A stretch of DNA of 64,000 bases from Rhizobium sp. SL86 (lineage in GTDB: Bacteria; Pseudomonadota; Alphaproteobacteria; Rhizobiales; Rhizobiaceae). Both the position numbers and the translations under genes were made by a program. Within the stretch, counting starts at the first letter, position 1, and the number at the start of each line of letters is the position of its first letter. The DNA is taken from contig NZ_JAPPRJ010000001.1 in the NCBI RefSeq assembly GCF_026672545.1, positions 1 to 64,000 of the forward strand, in the 5' to 3' direction. The notes beneath the pieces were generated by a model. The model made no database searches. It was not told where the DNA came from and worked only from the letters and a program-made list of their open reading frames with translations. Shown one piece after another: positions 11,260 through 19,374 of the stretch.

Positions 11260-12408
11260 TTACCGCGGCTTCTTGCCGAAAACCCGGATATATTCTTCTT
11301 CACCGCCACGCGCGAGCGCATCGGCCTGGCGGATCCAGTCATCGCGCTGGATGCGGCCGCCGAACTTCAGGTAGCTGTCCACCCAGGCCGACTGTTCCGG
11401 CGTAAAGGCCGCAACCTGTGCGAAGGTGTAGATGCCGAGTTCGTGCAGCGTATTTTCGATCTTCGGGCCGACGCCGGAGATCAGCTTCAGGTCATCGACA
11501 ACCGCCGGCTTCTCGATGGCCTGCGGGCGCGACGGATCGTCAAGCGAGACCTTCACCGGAGCGCCTTCCGCGGTGCTGCCGGGCGCCTTCGGATCCGGAT
11601 CGGAGGCCTTGGTGCCGGACAGCGGGCCTGCTTCGGCAGCCCTGGCATTGGCTTCTGCCGCAGCCGGTGCGGTTGCCGGTGTCTTCACCGCCGGATTGGT
11701 CTCGGCAGCCGTGTCCTTCGGACGTGCGGCATCGGCGGGCGGCACCGCGGCGGCCGGAGCTTCCGGCTGAACCTCGAGGTTTGTGCGAACCGGCTTCACC
11801 TCTTCGAGCAGCGTCAGCGGGCCACCTTCCGGTGCAGACGTGTGACGATCGACCTGCGGGCCGGTCTTGACCTCAGCGCCCTTGCCTGCCTCGAACGCGT
11901 CGATGATCTCTTCGAGACGCTCCGGCGTCAGGTCCTCGTAGGCATCCTTGAAGATCATCACCATCGGCGCGTTGACGCAGGCGCCCTGACATTCGACCTC
12001 TTCCCAGGACAGCGTGCCCGACGCGTTACGCTCGAAGGGATCGTGATGGATCTTGCGCTTGCAGACTTCCATCAGCGCTTCGGAACCTCTCAGCATGCAC
12101 GGCGTTGTACCGCACACCTGGATGTGAGCCTTCGTGCCGATCGGCTTCAGCTGGAACTGCGTGTAGAAGGTGGCAACCTCCAGCACGCGGATATAGGGCA
12201 TCGACAGCTTTTCGGCGACGAATTCGATCGCCGCGCGGGTCACCCAGCCGTCCTGCTCCTGCGCACGCATGAGCAGCGGGATGACCGCCGATTGCTGGCG
12301 ACCTTCCGGGTATTTCCGGATCGTCGCTTCGGCCCAGGCTGCGTTATCCGCAGTGAAGGCAAAAGCGGCCGGCTGGAACTGATCTTCGGCTAGTCGACGA
12401 ACGGACAT
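11260..12408 (-). CDS. nuoE: NADH-quinone oxidoreductase subunit E with long C-terminal HhH extension
   Basis: NuoE carries the 2Fe-2S cluster N1a in the NADH module of complex I. Residues 1-180 are the normal thioredoxin-like domain, with ligands in CGTTPCMLRGSEAL and CQGACVNAPM. Unlike the roughly 165-residue E. coli form, this one has 382 residues. A Pro/Ala-rich linker (about 185-310) leads to a helix-hairpin-helix domain (DDLKLISGVGPKIENTLHEL and following), similar to the C-terminus of the gene at 9141-9938. The first codons overlap the upstream small secreted-protein gene by 19 bases. Long NuoE proteins are known in rhizobia; the role of the extension is not. Confidence 0.96.
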   Translation of the reverse strand: MSVRRLAEDQFQPAAFAFTADNAAWAEATIRKYPEGRQQSAVIPLLMRAQEQDGWVTRAAIEFVAEKLSMPYIRVLEVATFYTQFQLKPIGTKAHIQVCGTTPCMLRGSEALMEVCKRKIHHDPFERNASGTLSWEEVECQGACVNAPMVMIFKDAYEDLTPERLEEIIDAFEAGKGAEVKTGPQVDRHTSAPEGGPLTLLEEVKPVRTNLEVQPEAPAAAVPPADAARPKDTAAETNPAVKTPATAPAAAEANARAAEAGPLSGTKASDPDPKAPGSTAEGAPVKVSLDDPSRPQAIEKPAVVDDLKLISGVGPKIENTLHELGIYTFAQVAAFTPEQSAWVDSYLKFGGRIQRDDWIRQADALARGGEEEYIRVFGKKPR

Positions 12409-12677
12409 TCTTTCTCACGCCTTATCAATTGATCGATGCACAACGCGTCTTCGCGACATTGACGAATTCGCAGGCATAAGCAGACGTGCCCTTCTGCATG
12501 AAAGACGATCAGCTTCGATCCATTGGGCACGGCAGACTTGATTTCATACTCTTTCGACAGAAGTTGCGCCATGGTGGCATCGGTTCCGCGCTCCGACGAG
12601 ACGGCATTACCGAGCGTCTGCGCAGAGACGCCGGATGCAACCGAGCAGGCCAGGAGTGCGAGAACCAGACGACGCAT
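12390..12677 (-). CDS. Small secreted Cys-rich protein between nuoD and nuoE
   Basis: This encodes 95 residues starting at the ATG 12675-12677, which overlaps the nuoD stop as TGATG. The 3' end overlaps the nuoE start by 19 bases. The N-terminus [20 protein letters not shown] is a classical signal peptide with a likely cut after VSA. The mature protein of about 76 residues has five cysteines near its C-terminus (CLCLRIRQC, C, and ECPFVD at the end). Tight double overlap implies translation coupled to the nuo operon. I do not recognise a family; a periplasmic redox or folding role is only a guess. Confidence 0.75.
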   Translation of the reverse strand: MRRLVLALLACSVASGVSAQTLGNAVSSERGTDATMAQLLSKEYEIKSAVPNGSKLIVFHAEGHVCLCLRIRQCREDALCIDQLIRREKECPFVD

Positions 12678-13867
12678 CAGCGGTCCACCTCTCCGAACAC
12701 GATGTCGAGCGAGCCGAGCACGGCCGACACGTCGGCGAGCTGGTGGCCACGGCACATGAAGTCCATCGACTGCAGATGCGCATAACCCGGCGCGCGGATC
12801 TTGCAGCGATACGGCTTGTTGGTGCCATCGGAGACGAGGTAGACGCCGAATTCGCCCTTCGGCGCTTCGACGGCGGCATAAACCTCACCGGCCGGCACGT
12901 GGAAACCTTCGGTGTAAAGCTTGAAGTGGTGGATGAGGGCTTCCATCGAGCGCTTCATCTCGCCGCGCTTCGGCGGAACCACCTTACCATCGATTGACGA
13001 GACCGGACCGGTCTTGGCATCCGACAGCAGGCGATTGACGCACTGCTTCATGATCTTCACCGATTCCGCCATCTCGATCATGCGGATCAGGTAACGGTCG
13101 TAGCAGTCGCCGTTCTTGCCGATGGCGATGTCGAAGTCGAGGTCGGCGTAGCACTCGTAAGGCTGCGACTTGCGCAGATCCCACTTGGCGCCGGAACCGC
13201 GGACCATGACGCCCGAGAAACCCCAGGCCCAGGCGTCTTCCAGCTTGACGACGCCGATGTCGACGTTGCGCTGCTTGAAGATGCGGTTGTCGGTGATGAG
13301 CCCGTGGATGTCATCGAGCTTTTCCGGGAACTGGTCGCACCACTTGCCGATATCCTCGACCAGCTCGACCGGCAGGTCCTGGTGAACGCCGCCCGGACGG
13401 AAATAGGCGGCGTGCATGCGCGAGCCCGAGGCACGCTCGTAAAACACCATCAGCTTTTCGCGCTCTTCGAAACCCCAAAGCGGCGGCGTCAGCGCGCCGA
13501 CGTCCATCGCCTGCGTCGTGACGTTCAGAAGATGCGACAGGATACGGCCAATTTCCGAATAGAGCACGCGGATCAGCTGGCCGCGGATCGGAACCGTAAT
13601 CCCGAGCAGCTTTTCCACCGCCAGACAGTAGGCATGTTCCTGATTCATCGGCGCCACGTAATCGAGGCGATCGAAGTAAGGCAGCGCCTGCAGATAGGTC
13701 TTGGCCTCGATCAGCTTTTCGGTGCCGCGGTGCAGAAGCCCGATATGCGGGTCGACACGCTCGACGATTTCACCGTCCAGCTCGAGAACCAACCGCAGAA
13801 CGCCGTGCGCCGCAGGATGCTGCGGGCCGAAGTTGATGTTGAAATTGCGGACGTTGTGTTCAGTCAT
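12677..13867 (-). CDS. nuoD: NADH-quinone oxidoreductase subunit D
   Basis: NuoD is the 49-kDa-type subunit that forms the quinone site of complex I together with NuoB and NuoH. I chose the ATG at 13865-13867 ([20 protein letters not shown]), preceded by GGAGCG, giving 396 residues. Earlier in-frame codons lie in repeat DNA. Conserved features include [20 protein letters not shown] and the [10 protein letters not shown] segment. The C-terminus ends in [11 protein letters not shown], the standard NuoD terminus. Its stop overlaps the next small gene. Confidence 0.97.
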   Translation of the reverse strand: MTEHNVRNFNINFGPQHPAAHGVLRLVLELDGEIVERVDPHIGLLHRGTEKLIEAKTYLQALPYFDRLDYVAPMNQEHAYCLAVEKLLGITVPIRGQLIRVLYSEIGRILSHLLNVTTQAMDVGALTPPLWGFEEREKLMVFYERASGSRMHAAYFRPGGVHQDLPVELVEDIGKWCDQFPEKLDDIHGLITDNRIFKQRNVDIGVVKLEDAWAWGFSGVMVRGSGAKWDLRKSQPYECYADLDFDIAIGKNGDCYDRYLIRMIEMAESVKIMKQCVNRLLSDAKTGPVSSIDGKVVPPKRGEMKRSMEALIHHFKLYTEGFHVPAGEVYAAVEAPKGEFGVYLVSDGTNKPYRCKIRAPGYAHLQSMDFMCRGHQLADVSAVLGSLDIVFGEVDR

Positions 13868-13888
13868 CAATGCGCTCCGCGCCTTGAG

Positions 13889-13917
13889 CCAATAGCCAGT
13901 AGGCAATAGGCAGTAGG
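13889..13917. repeat. Heptamer repeat array (left of the four-helix-bundle gene)
   Basis: Four successive 7-base units of the form NCARTAG occur here: CCAATAG, CCAGTAG, GCAATAG and GCAGTAG. A related array in inverted orientation lies at 14333-14359 on the other side of the four-helix-bundle gene. The pair brackets exactly the DNA that interrupts the nuoC-nuoD junction. Confidence 0.75.
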
Positions 13918-13920
13918 GCT

Positions 13921-14274
13921 TTAATCAGTGGTTCGACCATTGCGTTCTTCCTGCAGGCTTCGGATCAGTGAACGCATCATCTTCCCAATCTCCTCGCTTA
14001 TTGCCATGGCGACCTGGATTCTGTCTCTGGAGACCAACCCGAGGCGGGAACTGAGAATAAGATGCGTTTCCAACTCCTTGAGAGACCCTTGAGCGATTTT
14101 CAGATGCTGGACATAAGCGCCCGTCGCATGTCGACCATGACCTTCCGCGATATTGGCCGGAACGGATGTCGCCGCCCGCCTGATCTGCGAGGTCAGTCCA
14201 TAGACCTCTTCTCGCGGAAAATTCCTGGTTAGCTCATAGCTCTCTACCGCCAGATCCATCGCGCGTTGCCACAC
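13921..14274 (-). CDS. Four helix bundle protein (S23/IVS family) inserted in the nuo operon
   Basis: This encodes about 117 residues of the four-helix-bundle family first known from 23S rRNA intervening sequences and related to the Avd proteins of diversity-generating retroelements. Signatures are [40 protein letters not shown] and a final [12 protein letters not shown] helix. No ATG is in frame upstream. A GTG at 14272-14274 has AGGA 7 bases before it. However, the upstream codons read INSYQDLK, the usual N-terminal continuation in this family, back to a TAG, with only ACG or ATC as possible starts. The gene is bracketed by inverted heptamer arrays, suggesting a small insertion unit. Confidence 0.85.
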   Translation of the reverse strand: MWQRAMDLAVESYELTRNFPREEVYGLTSQIRRAATSVPANIAEGHGRHATGAYVQHLKIAQGSLKELETHLILSSRLGLVSRDRIQVAMAISEEIGKMMRSLIRSLQEERNGRTTD

Positions 14275-14332
14275 CTTTAGATCCTGGTAGGAGTTGATCG
14301 TCGTCGGCCTGCTCCTTCTCGTCTATCGGCAC

Positions 14333-14359
14333 TTGCCTATTGGCTACTGCCTACTGCCT
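14333..14359. repeat. Heptamer repeat array (right of the four-helix-bundle gene)
   Basis: Read on the minus strand, this stretch gives GCAGTAG, GCAGTAG, CCAATAG and then GCAAG. These are the same heptamer units as at 13889-13917 but inverted. The array ends only a few bases downstream of the nuoC stop codon. Confidence 0.75.
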
Positions 14360-14364
14360 CATTC

Positions 14365-14967
14365 CTACTTCGCTGCCTTCTCATCCCCCGGAAGCACGTA
14401 ATCCGTGCCTTCCCAGGGGCTCAAGAAATCGAAGCTGCGGAATTCCTGTCTCAGGCTGACGGGTTCGTAGACGACGCGCTTGGCGCTGTCGTCGTAACGC
14501 ACCTCGACAAACCCGGTCATCGGGAAATCCTTGCGCAGCGGATGGCCTTCGAAACCGTAATCGGTGAGGATGCGGCGCAGGTCCGGGTGACCGGTGAACA
14601 TGATGCCGTAGAGATCCCAGGCCTCGCGCTCAAACCAGTCGGCGCCCGGATAGACGGAACAGGACGACGGCACCGCCTCGTCTTCCGCCGTCTCCACCTT
14701 GACGCGCACACGCATGTTCTGGCGCGGCGACAAGAGATGGTAGACCACATCGAAGCGGCGCGCACGCTGCGGCCAATCGACGCCGCAGACATCGATCATG
14801 TTGACGAAACCGCACTGCACGTCATCCCGAAGGAAAGTCAGAAGCGGGATCAGCTTGTCGGCGTCCACCGTCAGCGTCAGCTCGCCATAGGCAATCGTCG
14901 AGGATGCGACGAGACCCGGCCGCACTTCGGCCAGGTAGGAGGCGAATTCGTTCAGGGCTTCACTCAT
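14365..14967 (-). CDS. nuoC: NADH-quinone oxidoreductase subunit C
   Basis: NuoC is the 30-kDa-type subunit of the complex I peripheral arm. The 200-residue protein has the family signature around [20 protein letters not shown] followed by [19 protein letters not shown]. It is a separate protein here, not fused to NuoD as in E. coli. It starts 15 bases after nuoB. Downstream, the usual direct junction to nuoD is broken by about 500 bases holding the four-helix-bundle gene and its repeats. Confidence 0.97.
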   Translation of the reverse strand: MSEALNEFASYLAEVRPGLVASSTIAYGELTLTVDADKLIPLLTFLRDDVQCGFVNMIDVCGVDWPQRARRFDVVYHLLSPRQNMRVRVKVETAEDEAVPSSCSVYPGADWFEREAWDLYGIMFTGHPDLRRILTDYGFEGHPLRKDFPMTGFVEVRYDDSAKRVVYEPVSLRQEFRSFDFLSPWEGTDYVLPGDEKAAK

Positions 14968-14982
14968 TGTCCGTCCTCGCCC

Positions 14983-15564
14983 TTAGCGTTCGATCGTTCC
15001 GGTCCGGCGGATCTTCTTCTGCAGCAGAAGCACGCCGTAAAGCAGCGCTTCCGCCGTGGGGGGACAGCCGGGAACGTAGATATCCACCGGTACGACGCGG
15101 TCGCAACCACGCACCACCGAATAGGAATAATGATAATAACCGCCGCCATTGGCACAGGAGCCCATGGAGATGACGTAACGCGGCTCCGGCATCTGGTCAT
15201 AGACCTTGCGCAGAGCGGGCGCCATCTTGTTGGTCAGCGTGCCGGCAACGATCATGACGTCGGACTGGCGCGGGCTGGCGCGCGGCGCAAAACCGAAACG
15301 CTCGACGTCATAACGCGGCATCGAGAGCTGCATCATCTCGACCGCACAGCAGGCGAGACCGAAGGTCATCCACATCAGCGAGCCGGTACGGGCCCAGTTG
15401 ATCAGCTCGTCGGTCGAGGTGACGAGAAAACCCTTGTCGGCGAGCTCATTGTTGATCTCGCCGAAGAAAGCGTCGTCGCTGCCGATGGGCTTGCCCGTGC
15501 GGGGATCGATGATGCCCTTGGGCTGCGGCGCCATGAGGGTCGCAGAATTATCCACTACTCCCAT
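14983..15564 (-). CDS. nuoB: NADH-quinone oxidoreductase subunit B
   Basis: NuoB holds cluster N2, the final iron-sulfur centre that passes electrons to quinone. Ligand-bearing segments are [17 protein letters not shown] and [15 protein letters not shown]. The ATG at 15562-15564 ([17 protein letters not shown]) follows a strong AAGGAG site, giving 193 residues. The nuoB start lies within the last codons of nuoA, an overlap of 10 bases that suggests coupled translation. Confidence 0.97.
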   Translation of the reverse strand: MGVVDNSATLMAPQPKGIIDPRTGKPIGSDDAFFGEINNELADKGFLVTSTDELINWARTGSLMWMTFGLACCAVEMMQLSMPRYDVERFGFAPRASPRQSDVMIVAGTLTNKMAPALRKVYDQMPEPRYVISMGSCANGGGYYHYSYSVVRGCDRVVPVDIYVPGCPPTAEALLYGVLLLQKKIRRTGTIER

Positions 15565-15920
15565 TCGAGCGCTCCTTTCTTCCATTCATAGATAAAGCCG
15601 ATGGTCAGAACCCCGAGGAAGACCATCATGGACCAGAAGCCGAACCAGCCGATTTCCCCGAAGGACACAGCCCAGGGGAAGAGGAACGCCACTTCCAGGT
15701 CGAAGATGATGAAGAGGATCGACACCAGATAGAAACGAATGTCGAACTTCATGCGCGCGTCATCGAACGCGTTGAAGCCGCATTCGTAGGCCGAGAGCTT
15801 TTCCGAGTCAGGCGCCTTGTAGGCAACGGCAAACGGCGCAATCAGAAGCGCGATGCCGATCACGAGAGAGATGCCTATGAAGATCGCTATCGGAACATAG
15901 GAACTCAGGAGTTCTGTCAT
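15555..15920 (-). CDS. nuoA: NADH-quinone oxidoreductase subunit A
   Basis: NuoA is a three-helix membrane subunit of complex I and the first gene of this operon. The ATG at 15918-15920 opens [19 protein letters not shown]. The 121-residue length is typical. The conserved loop [20 protein letters not shown] and the following [12 protein letters not shown] segment are diagnostic. The last codons overlap the nuoB start. Confidence 0.96.
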   Translation of the reverse strand: MTELLSSYVPIAIFIGISLVIGIALLIAPFAVAYKAPDSEKLSAYECGFNAFDDARMKFDIRFYLVSILFIIFDLEVAFLFPWAVSFGEIGWFGFWSMMVFLGVLTIGFIYEWKKGALEWE

Positions 15921-16004
15921 GGTATTCGATCCCTGCTTGCCAAGCAGTGCCGGGCGGCACGAAAGCGAATGCGCGGCAAGCGAACGTGCATTGCAACAAG
16001 CCGT

Positions 16005-16033
16005 GACTAGCGCAGGCGGGGTCCGGGCGCAAG
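16005..16033 (-). promoter_or_regulatory. Candidate promoter of the nuo operon
   Basis: Read on the minus strand, CTTGCG is followed after 17 bases by CTAGTC, close to the alphaproteobacterial housekeeping pattern CTTGNC-N17-CTATAT. It lies about 85 bases upstream of the nuoA ATG. This is a pattern match only. Confidence 0.45.
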
Positions 16034-16395
16034 AGCTTTGAACGACCGGTCCCGCACCAAAATGGCACAAAGCCAAAAGCGCGCTATGTATTGCTTCAGA
16101 CTTCGGCCCGCCATGCGAACATATCAGCAAAAACTGTCGGAGACGAGGAATAACATGATAATCTTCATCATGTTACGACGACGGTCGCGACACACCCTGC
16201 CACCCCTCCCTGATCCGCAAAGGTATGCAAGGCAAACGACCTTGTGACAGGCAGATAAGGACAGAGGAAGGACGGTGCAATGTTCCCGACGGATTATTTT
16301 AGCACAACGAGATAAAACGCCGCACCTAAACTTTGACATGCACTGGCACAAACGGCGCTACCGACTGTTTGGACACCAAACAGGAGACAAAAACC
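16034..16395. other. Intergenic region between the nuo promoter and the next gene
   Basis: I find no convincing gene here. The one structured element is a perfect inverted repeat, TAACATGA (16151-16158) and TCATGTTA (16168-16175), with 9 bases between the arms. It has no T-run, so it is more like an operator than a terminator. It could serve either the nuo operon or the divergent small gene at 16396. Confidence 0.4.
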
Positions 16396-16620
16396 ATGGT
16401 CGATCACGAAAAGATGAGCACGGGCACCAATGACCGCCCCAGAGATGCCAGCATTGGCCAAACGGCCACAGGCCTGCCGGACGATTCGGGCGCCGTCATC
16501 CGCGCGACCCCGCAGGAAGAAAAGGCGGTTCGCCGGGCACTCGGTGAACCCTCGCCGCGCGACACACTGAAGCGGCAGGTGGACGAAGAGATCAAGGCAT
16601 CCGAACGCGGATCAGAATAA
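16396..16620 (+). CDS. Small hydrophilic hypothetical protein
   Basis: This encodes 74 residues beginning MVDHEKMSTGTNDRPRDAS. The start was chosen because AGGAGA stands 8 bases before the ATG. The protein is charged and soluble, with no signal peptide or membrane segment. The C-terminal half (EEKAVRRALGEPSPRDTLKR) looks helical. I do not recognise the family. Its stop faces the convergent gene at 16667-16870 across 46 bases. Confidence 0.65.
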   Translation: MVDHEKMSTGTNDRPRDASIGQTATGLPDDSGAVIRATPQEEKAVRRALGEPSPRDTLKRQVDEEIKASERGSE

Positions 16621-16666
16621 CGTATCCGAACAAGGCACGGAGAGGCGGACGCATAAGCGCCCTACC

Positions 16667-16870
16667 CTAGCGCTCGCCTTCCGGCCGCTTCGGGCGCGAC
16701 GGACCATCGGTCCCGGCGTCACCCCGCTTCAACGCCCGGTCCGATTCGACACGTTCCAGCATGGCATCCTTGACGTCCAGCGCGCCGCCCTTGTCGGGTC
16801 GCACATTGTCTTTTGGCGCCTCGCCGCGGTGTTTGTCGGTTGCGCCCACGAGCTTCCGTTCGTCTGCCAT
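16667..16870 (-). CDS. Small hydrophilic hypothetical protein
   Basis: This encodes 67 residues (MADERKLVGATDKHRGEAPK at the start), highly charged and probably disordered. A clear GGAGGC ribosome binding site lies 5 bases before the ATG at 16868-16870, which supports translation. There are no cysteines, signal peptide or membrane helix. The family is not recognised. Confidence 0.6.
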   Translation of the reverse strand: MADERKLVGATDKHRGEAPKDNVRPDKGGALDVKDAMLERVESDRALKRGDAGTDGPSRPKRPEGER

Positions 16871-16986
16871 GTGCCGCCTCCATCAGATCGATCACGCAAG
16901 GTGTACCGAAGAGACAACCAGCAAGGCGAACCGCGGTTCCGCGCGGCATCGTCAAAACGAAATGAGGAGGTAAGGGGAAGTGAAAA

Positions 16987-17063
16987 TGGCGCGAGTGACG
17001 GGGCTCGAACCCGCGACCTCCGGCGTGACAGGCCGGCACTCTAACCGACTGAGCTACACCCGC
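16987..17063 (-). tRNA. tRNA-Asp (GTC), copy 1
   Basis: This is a complete 77-base tRNA including an encoded CCA. The acceptor stem is GCGGGTG paired with CACTCGC. The anticodon loop CTGTCAC gives anticodon GTC. The T-arm GGTTCGAGCC is intact. An identical copy lies 41 bases upstream in transcription order. Confidence 0.97.
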
Positions 17064-17104
17064 GCATTGTTGTCACTTGCGTGACAATGGTTGTTGATTT
17101 TGAA

Positions 17105-17181
17105 TGGCGCGAGTGACGGGGCTCGAACCCGCGACCTCCGGCGTGACAGGCCGGCACTCTAACCGACTGAGCTACACCCGC
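17105..17181 (-). tRNA. tRNA-Asp (GTC), copy 2
   Basis: This has the same 77-base sequence as the copy at 16987-17063, in tandem on the same strand, with encoded CCA and anticodon GTC. The flanking bases differ except for a few adjoining the tRNA, so this is a duplicated gene with diverged spacers. Confidence 0.97.
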
Positions 17182-17516
17182 GCATTTCAAAGGGGAAAAC
17201 CAACCCCGTCGACCGGCAGCGCCAATCGATGTGCGGCTCTCTAAGGGGTTCACTTGGAGGTGTCAAGCAGGTTTCAAGACAAAACCGTGACGAGGCTGAA
17301 AATGATGCGCCAACCTTCCCCCATGCCTGCACGAGCCTGTGGATGATGCATCCTTTGCATCTTGGCAAACGCCCGGTTTTTCAGGGCTTTTCGCAACCAC
17401 CCAAACGATTTCGGCGAAAAAAATCAAAAAAACTTCACAAACACTCTTGCGTCTTTTCCGCGATCCGCATAGATCACGGCCACCGACGCGGCGGACACTG
17501 GTTCGCACAGACGTCA
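17182..17516. other. Spacer between divergent tRNA genes
   Basis: About 335 bases separate tRNA-Asp (minus) from tRNA-Val (plus). Open frames here have no ribosome binding site or coding character. The part near 17400-17450 is A-rich. It presumably holds the two tRNA promoters, but I cannot place them. Confidence 0.4.
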
Positions 17517-17592
<76 letters not shown>

Positions 17593-17662
17593 TTCTATCC
17601 CCTTGTTTATCTGTTCTGAACGTTTCGGTCTGAGGTCATCACTTACCGGGCCTCGGTTTTGC

Positions 17663-17763
17663 TCGCCCACCTTCTCCCCGAGGGGAGAGGAGACTCGCAA
17701 GGGCTGCGGCGCCTTCTTCTCCCGTCGGGGAGAAGGTGCCCGAAGGGCGGATGAGGGTCGGCT
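17663..17763. repeat. Rhizobial palindromic intergenic repeat (RIME-like)
   Basis: This region has two palindromic hairpins, around CTTCTCCCCGAGGGGAGA and CTTCTCCCGTCGGGGAGAAG, followed by GGTGCCCGAAGGGCGGATGA. Such modules are very common between genes in Rhizobium, Sinorhizobium and Agrobacterium (the RIME type of intergenic mosaic element). Open frames that cross it are not genes. The rest of 17593-17975 shows nothing else recognisable. Confidence 0.75.
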
Positions 17764-17975
17764 TGCACGGCTTGCGAAACAACTACGCCCGAATCGCCGT
17801 CCCAACAATCTCTGGACACGCCGCTGCGCCTCTGTCACAAGCCCGCTTGAGGGCGCGACCGCCGTTAACTTTAGAACGGGTTCGGGCGACAGATTGACGT
17901 CACGTTGCTGCCACGAGACCACGTGGCCGCCCTCATCCTTCCCCAACAGTCAGAGGCTCGCGCTGCCGGCTGGGC

Positions 17976-18995
17976 TCAAAGCTCCAGCTCTTGGCGATGC
18001 TCAATGTACCAGTCGACAAAGGCCTTCACGCCGACGTCAAGGCCGACCTCCGGCTTCTTGCCGGTCAGCGCCACCAGCAGGTCCGGGCTGGCATAGGTGC
18101 GCGGCACGTCACCCTTCTGCATCGGCAGCATTTTGCGCCGCGCCGGCTTTCCCATCACCTGTTCGATCGTTTCCACGAAATCCAGGAGGCCTACGGGCTG
18201 GCCGCCGCCGATATTCACGACGCGGAACGGCGCCTGGCGCGACAGCGTGTCGGTGACGCCGGGGGTCGTCACCCGATTCGATTCGTCGGGCACCACCTTG
18301 GACAACGCAACGATTCCCTCGACCAGATCATCGATATAGGTGAAGTCGCGGCTCATCTTGCCTTCGCCGTAGATGTCCACCTCGCGGTCCTCCAGCATCG
18401 CCTTGACGAACTTGAAGAGTGCCATGTCCGGACGGCCCCAGGGGCCGTAGACGGTGAAGAACCGGAAAGCGGTGGTCGGCACCTTGTGCAGATGGGCATA
18501 AGAATGCGCCATCATCTCCATCGCCTTTTTGGTGGCCGCGTAGAAGGTCAAAGGTTCGTCGGCGCGGTCGCTCTCGGCAAACGGGATCTTGTCGTTCGCA
18601 CCGTAGACCGAGGAGGTGGAGGCGAGCATCAGGTGACGAACACCGACGGTTTTTGCCAGTTCGAGGATGTTCCAGGAGCCGGTGAGGTTCGAATCAAGAT
18701 AGGCCTTCGGGTTTTCCAGGCTGTAACGCACACCCGCCTGGGCGGCGAGATGGACGATCACCTCCGGCGCCCCCTCCTCCAGCGTGCTTTCCAGAAGGCG
18801 CTGATCCTCCAGCATGCCGATCACCGGGCGAAAGCCTGGAAACTGGCCGAGTGCCGCGTGGCGGGCTTCCTTGAGGCGCAGATTGTAATAGGGGGTCATG
18901 CCATCGAAACCGGTGACGCGGTGCCCCTCCTCCAGCAGGTGCCTGGCCAGATGAAAGCCGATGAAACCCGCGGTTCCGGTGATCAGATAATGCAT
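17976..18995 (-). CDS. lpsL: NAD-dependent epimerase, UDP-glucuronate 4-epimerase type (LpsL-like)
   Basis: This 339-residue short-chain dehydrogenase-type sugar epimerase probably interconverts UDP-glucuronate and UDP-galacturonate for surface polysaccharide. The NAD-binding motif GTAGFIG is at residues 7-13. Catalytic elements are [10 protein letters not shown] and the YAATKKA YxxxK motif. [16 protein letters not shown] and [17 protein letters not shown] are typical of this subfamily. The ATG at 18993-18995 ([15 protein letters not shown]) fits the family better than earlier codons. It stands alone between a repeat and an AT-rich spacer. Confidence 0.9.
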   Translation of the reverse strand: MHYLITGTAGFIGFHLARHLLEEGHRVTGFDGMTPYYNLRLKEARHAALGQFPGFRPVIGMLEDQRLLESTLEEGAPEVIVHLAAQAGVRYSLENPKAYLDSNLTGSWNILELAKTVGVRHLMLASTSSVYGANDKIPFAESDRADEPLTFYAATKKAMEMMAHSYAHLHKVPTTAFRFFTVYGPWGRPDMALFKFVKAMLEDREVDIYGEGKMSRDFTYIDDLVEGIVALSKVVPDESNRVTTPGVTDTLSRQAPFRVVNIGGGQPVGLLDFVETIEQVMGKPARRKMLPMQKGDVPRTYASPDLLVALTGKKPEVGLDVGVKAFVDWYIEHRQELEL

Positions 18996-19374
18996 CGTGT
19001 GGCACCCCATGTCATTGCGCGCGGATAGAAGACCATCCGCCTTTGAGATGCAACCGCATTCCCCGCAGCGCCCGGTACGGTACGACCGTATTCAACGGGA
19101 GCAACGGATCGGCCGTTCGCCGTGTGGCCGAGGTTCACACCAAGAATAGTCGAGAGAAAGCCGAAAGAATGCGAAGTGTGACGGATCATCGGCTTTAAAC
19201 CGTCAATGGTTGCAGCCTTAGGCGGAAGAACAAAAAATCATTCTACCGAAGATCGCCCGAGATGCGGCATCACATCCCACGCCCTCAACATGCTTTGGTT
19301 ATTTAATTCTAACTTAAATATATTCTGAATTAAATGAGGCCCTCATCCTCCACCGTCCGTCAGGGGTCCTGTTC
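18996..19374. other. Divergent intergenic region with AT-rich inverted repeat
   Basis: This region separates lpsL (minus) from the chemoreceptor gene (plus). Its last 80 bases are AT-rich and contain a perfect 9-base inverted repeat, ATTTAATTC (19301-19309) and GAATTAAAT (19327-19335), 40 bases before the chemoreceptor start. This could be an operator or bent promoter DNA. I see no gene. Confidence 0.4.

Noticed and set aside
8481..11405. 974-residue plus-strand open frame
   Set aside because: It is antisense to nuoG, the HhH gene and nuoF; its sequence is low-complexity Arg/His/Cys-rich and has no family resemblance.
13889..14359. CRISPR-like array suggested by short repeated units
   Set aside because: The units are 7 bases, directly adjoining and without unique spacers, so they are simple heptamer repeats.
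16124..16351. 75-residue minus-strand frame upstream of nuoA
   Set aside because: It has no ribosome binding site, spans an inverted repeat, and its composition is non-coding in character.
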